Shown piece after piece: positions 14,903-16,548 of a stretch of 16,548 nt of DNA. The notes under the pieces were generated by a model, which made no database searches, had not been told where the DNA came from, and saw nothing but the letters and a program-made list of their open reading frames with translations. The position numbers and the translations under genes are program-made. Origin of the DNA: Bacillota bacterium (GTDB lineage Bacteria; Bacillota; Clostridia; Acetivibrionales; DSM-1351); contig JAEZIU010000277.1 of assembly GCA_023436485.1 (NCBI GenBank), positions 1 to 16,548 of the forward strand, in the 5' to 3' direction. Each line of letters begins with the position of its first letter. Position 1 is the stretch's first letter.

Positions 14903-16548
14903 ATGAAGTTATCGGAAAATGCCGTCAAAGTATTGGAGAAGAGATATCTGGAGAAGGACGAAAACGGAAATTTGCTTGAGGATTGCGAAGGAATGTTTCG
15001 CCGTGTAGCAAAGGCAATAGCTTCTGCAGATGCCACATATACTGATGAAAAGGGATTAGCAGTAATTGAACAGGAATTTTATGATATGATGGCTAATCTT
15101 GAATTTTTACCTAATTCACCTACTTTGATGAATGCCGGAAGACCTTTGGGGCAATTAAGTGCTTGCTTTGTTCTTCCTATAGAAGATACAATGGAAGGCA
15201 TTTTTGAATCTATAAAAAATGCTGCATTAATACATAAAAGCGGCGGAGGAACAGGTTTCAGCTTTTCCAGACTCCGTGCAAAAGGATCAGCTGTAAATTC
15301 CACAGGAGGAGTTGCAAGTGGTCCTATAAGTTTTATGAAGGTTTTTAATGCCGCAACGGAAGCAGTAAAACAGGGGGGAACCAGACGAGGTGCCAACATG
15401 GGTATTCTCAGAATTGATCACCCTGATATTATGGAGTTCATTTCCTGTAAAAGTGACAATTCAGAAATAACTAATTTTAATCTAAGTGTTGGAATTACTG
15501 AAGATTTCATGAAAGCCGTTGAACACAATCTGGAATATGAACTTTTGGATCCTAAAACAAAGAAGCCTGTTGCTAAACTTAACGCTAAAGAAGTATTTGA
15601 TATAATCGTGGAAATGGCTTGGAAAAACGGGGAGCCGGGTATAATTTTCCTGGACAGGCTTAACCGGGATAATGTAACTCCTAAGCTTGGTGAAATAGAG
15701 AGTACAAATCCCTGCGGTGAGCAGCCCTTGTTGCCTTATGAGGCCTGTAATCTTGGCTCAATAAATTTATATAATATGCTGGATGATTCACATAAAGGCC
15801 TTGATTTTGAGAAATTGGAAAACACAGTACGAAAATCAGTTCGTTTTCTTGATAATGTAATAGAGGTCAACAAATATCCTTTGCCGGAAATAGATAAAAT
15901 GACAAGAGGCACTAGGAAAATAGGCCTTGGAGTTATGGGATGGGCGGACACACTCTGTGCTTTGGGTGTAGCATATAATTCTCAGGCAGCAATTGATTTA
16001 GCGGACAAGGTTATGTCCTTTATTAGTAATACTGCTCTGAAAGCTTCACAGGATTTAGCCGAATTAAAGGGTGTATTTCCATTTTATGAGGACAGCATTT
16101 ATGCCCAAAAAGGTATAAAGATGAGAAATGCTACTACTACCACCATTGCACCAACCGGTACATTGAGCTTGATTGCAGGTGTTTCAAGTGGAATTGAGCC
16201 GATTTTTGCAATTTCATATATCAGAAATGTTATGGATAACAGCGAACTGGTGGAGGTTAACCCTGTATTTAAAGGGGCGGCGCTTTCGGGAAACTTCTAT
16301 TCAGACGAGCTTATGAAGAAAATTGCCAGGGTTGGAACTGTTAAAAATATGAATGAGGTACCACAGAATGTTCAAGACATTTTTGTTACTGCACATGATG
16401 TACTTCCTGAGTGGCATGTAAAAATGCAGGCGGCTTTCCAGCGTCATACTGACAATGCGGTTTCTAAGACAGTTAACCTGAGTCATGATGCGACTACAGA
16501 TGATGTAAGAGAGGTATTTACTCTGGCCTATAAGACCCAGTGTAAGGG
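14903..16548 (+). CDS. nrdJ: Class II (adenosylcobalamin-dependent) ribonucleotide reductase NrdJ, 5' part
   Basis: NrdJ makes deoxyribonucleotides using a thiyl radical generated with adenosylcobalamin, so it works with or without oxygen. The first 548 codons are here and the frame is still open at the right edge. The catalytic set is complete. The redox pair is C88 (QLSACFVLP) and C282 (PYEACNLGS). The radical Cys271 lies in NPCGEQ with N269 and E273. The spacing between these cysteines (183 and 11 residues) is close to that of the Thermotoga NrdJ. The phosphate-binding motif TTTIAPTGTLSLIAGVSSG (412-430) and the Gly-rich HKSGGGTGFSFSRLR (111-125) are also seen. The protein starts directly with the helical region before the barrel (MKLSENAVKVLEKRYL), so there is no N-terminal ATP-cone and dATP overall inhibition through a cone is not expected. 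ATG 14903 has AGAGGGG eight bases upstream. A TTG directly before it is a worse choice. Confidence 0.96.
   Translation, partial: MKLSENAVKVLEKRYLEKDENGNLLEDCEGMFRRVAKAIASADATYTDEKGLAVIEQEFYDMMANLEFLPNSPTLMNAGRPLGQLSACFVLPIEDTMEGIFESIKNAALIHKSGGGTGFSFSRLRAKGSAVNSTGGVASGPISFMKVFNAATEAVKQGGTRRGANMGILRIDHPDIMEFISCKSDNSEITNFNLSVGITEDFMKAVEHNLEYELLDPKTKKPVAKLNAKEVFDIIVEMAWKNGEPGIIFLDRLNRDNVTPKLGEIESTNPCGEQPLLPYEACNLGSINLYNMLDDSHKGLDFEKLENTVRKSVRFLDNVIEVNKYPLPEIDKMTRGTRKIGLGVMGWADTLCALGVAYNSQAAIDLADKVMSFISNTALKASQDLAELKGVFPFYEDSIYAQKGIKMRNATTTTIAPTGTLSLIAGVSSGIEPIFAISYIRNVMDNSELVEVNPVFKGAALSGNFYSDELMKKIARVGTVKNMNEVPQNVQDIFVTAHDVLPEWHVKMQAAFQRHTDNAVSKTVNLSHDATTDDVREVFTLAYKTQCK

Noticed and set aside
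1..16548. tRNA, rRNA, CRISPR arrays, insertion sequences or phage attachment sites
   Set aside because: No repeat-spacer pattern, terminal inverted repeats, transposase, integrase or tRNA-like sequence was seen.

Overview
The window reads as chromosomal DNA of a low-GC, Gram-positive, anaerobic Clostridia-type bacterium. It resembles the cellulolytic Ruminiclostridium / Clostridium cluster III group. This rests on A+T-rich codon use, strong AGGAGG-type ribosome binding sites, occasional TTG starts, a type IV pilus locus without a secretin, a CBM3-like module in a secreted protein, and a class II (B12-dependent) ribonucleotide reductase. The species assignment is an inference. Every gene I can support is on the + strand.

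Positions 1-13172 form one tightly packed type IV pilus operon that enters from the left and ends at a clear intrinsic terminator (13202-13239). The order is: the end of the inner-membrane platform protein PilC; a small prepilin, probably the major pilin; the prepilin peptidase PilD; the actin-like PilM; a minor pilin with a TTG start; a PilN with an extra C-terminal domain; a PilO with an extra C-terminal domain; a second minor pilin; an 845-residue pilin-like protein of the PilX/PilK/GspK kind; and a 1167-residue Sec-exported modular protein. That last protein contains a CBM3-like module, a PA14 domain and four Fn3 repeats. PilC, PilM, PilN and PilO would form the membrane assembly platform, PilD would process the four prepilins, and the last two genes have the order expected of a tip pilin and a tip-borne adhesin.

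Positions 13240-14786 hold a separate transcription unit. It has a consensus sigma-A promoter, a lipoprotein carrying a DUF4015-type putative glycoside hydrolase barrel, and its own terminator. Positions 14787-16548 hold an extended -10 promoter overlapped by a probable NrdR box, then the first 548 codons of nrdJ, which runs off the right end.

The most unusual part is the outward-facing side of the pilus machine. PilN and PilO both carry extra C-terminal domains, the PilX/PilK-like pilin is very large, and the operon ends with a carbohydrate-binding-type adhesin in the position that pilY1 occupies in Gram-negative minor pilin operons. I saw no RNA genes, insertion sequences, CRISPR arrays or att sites.
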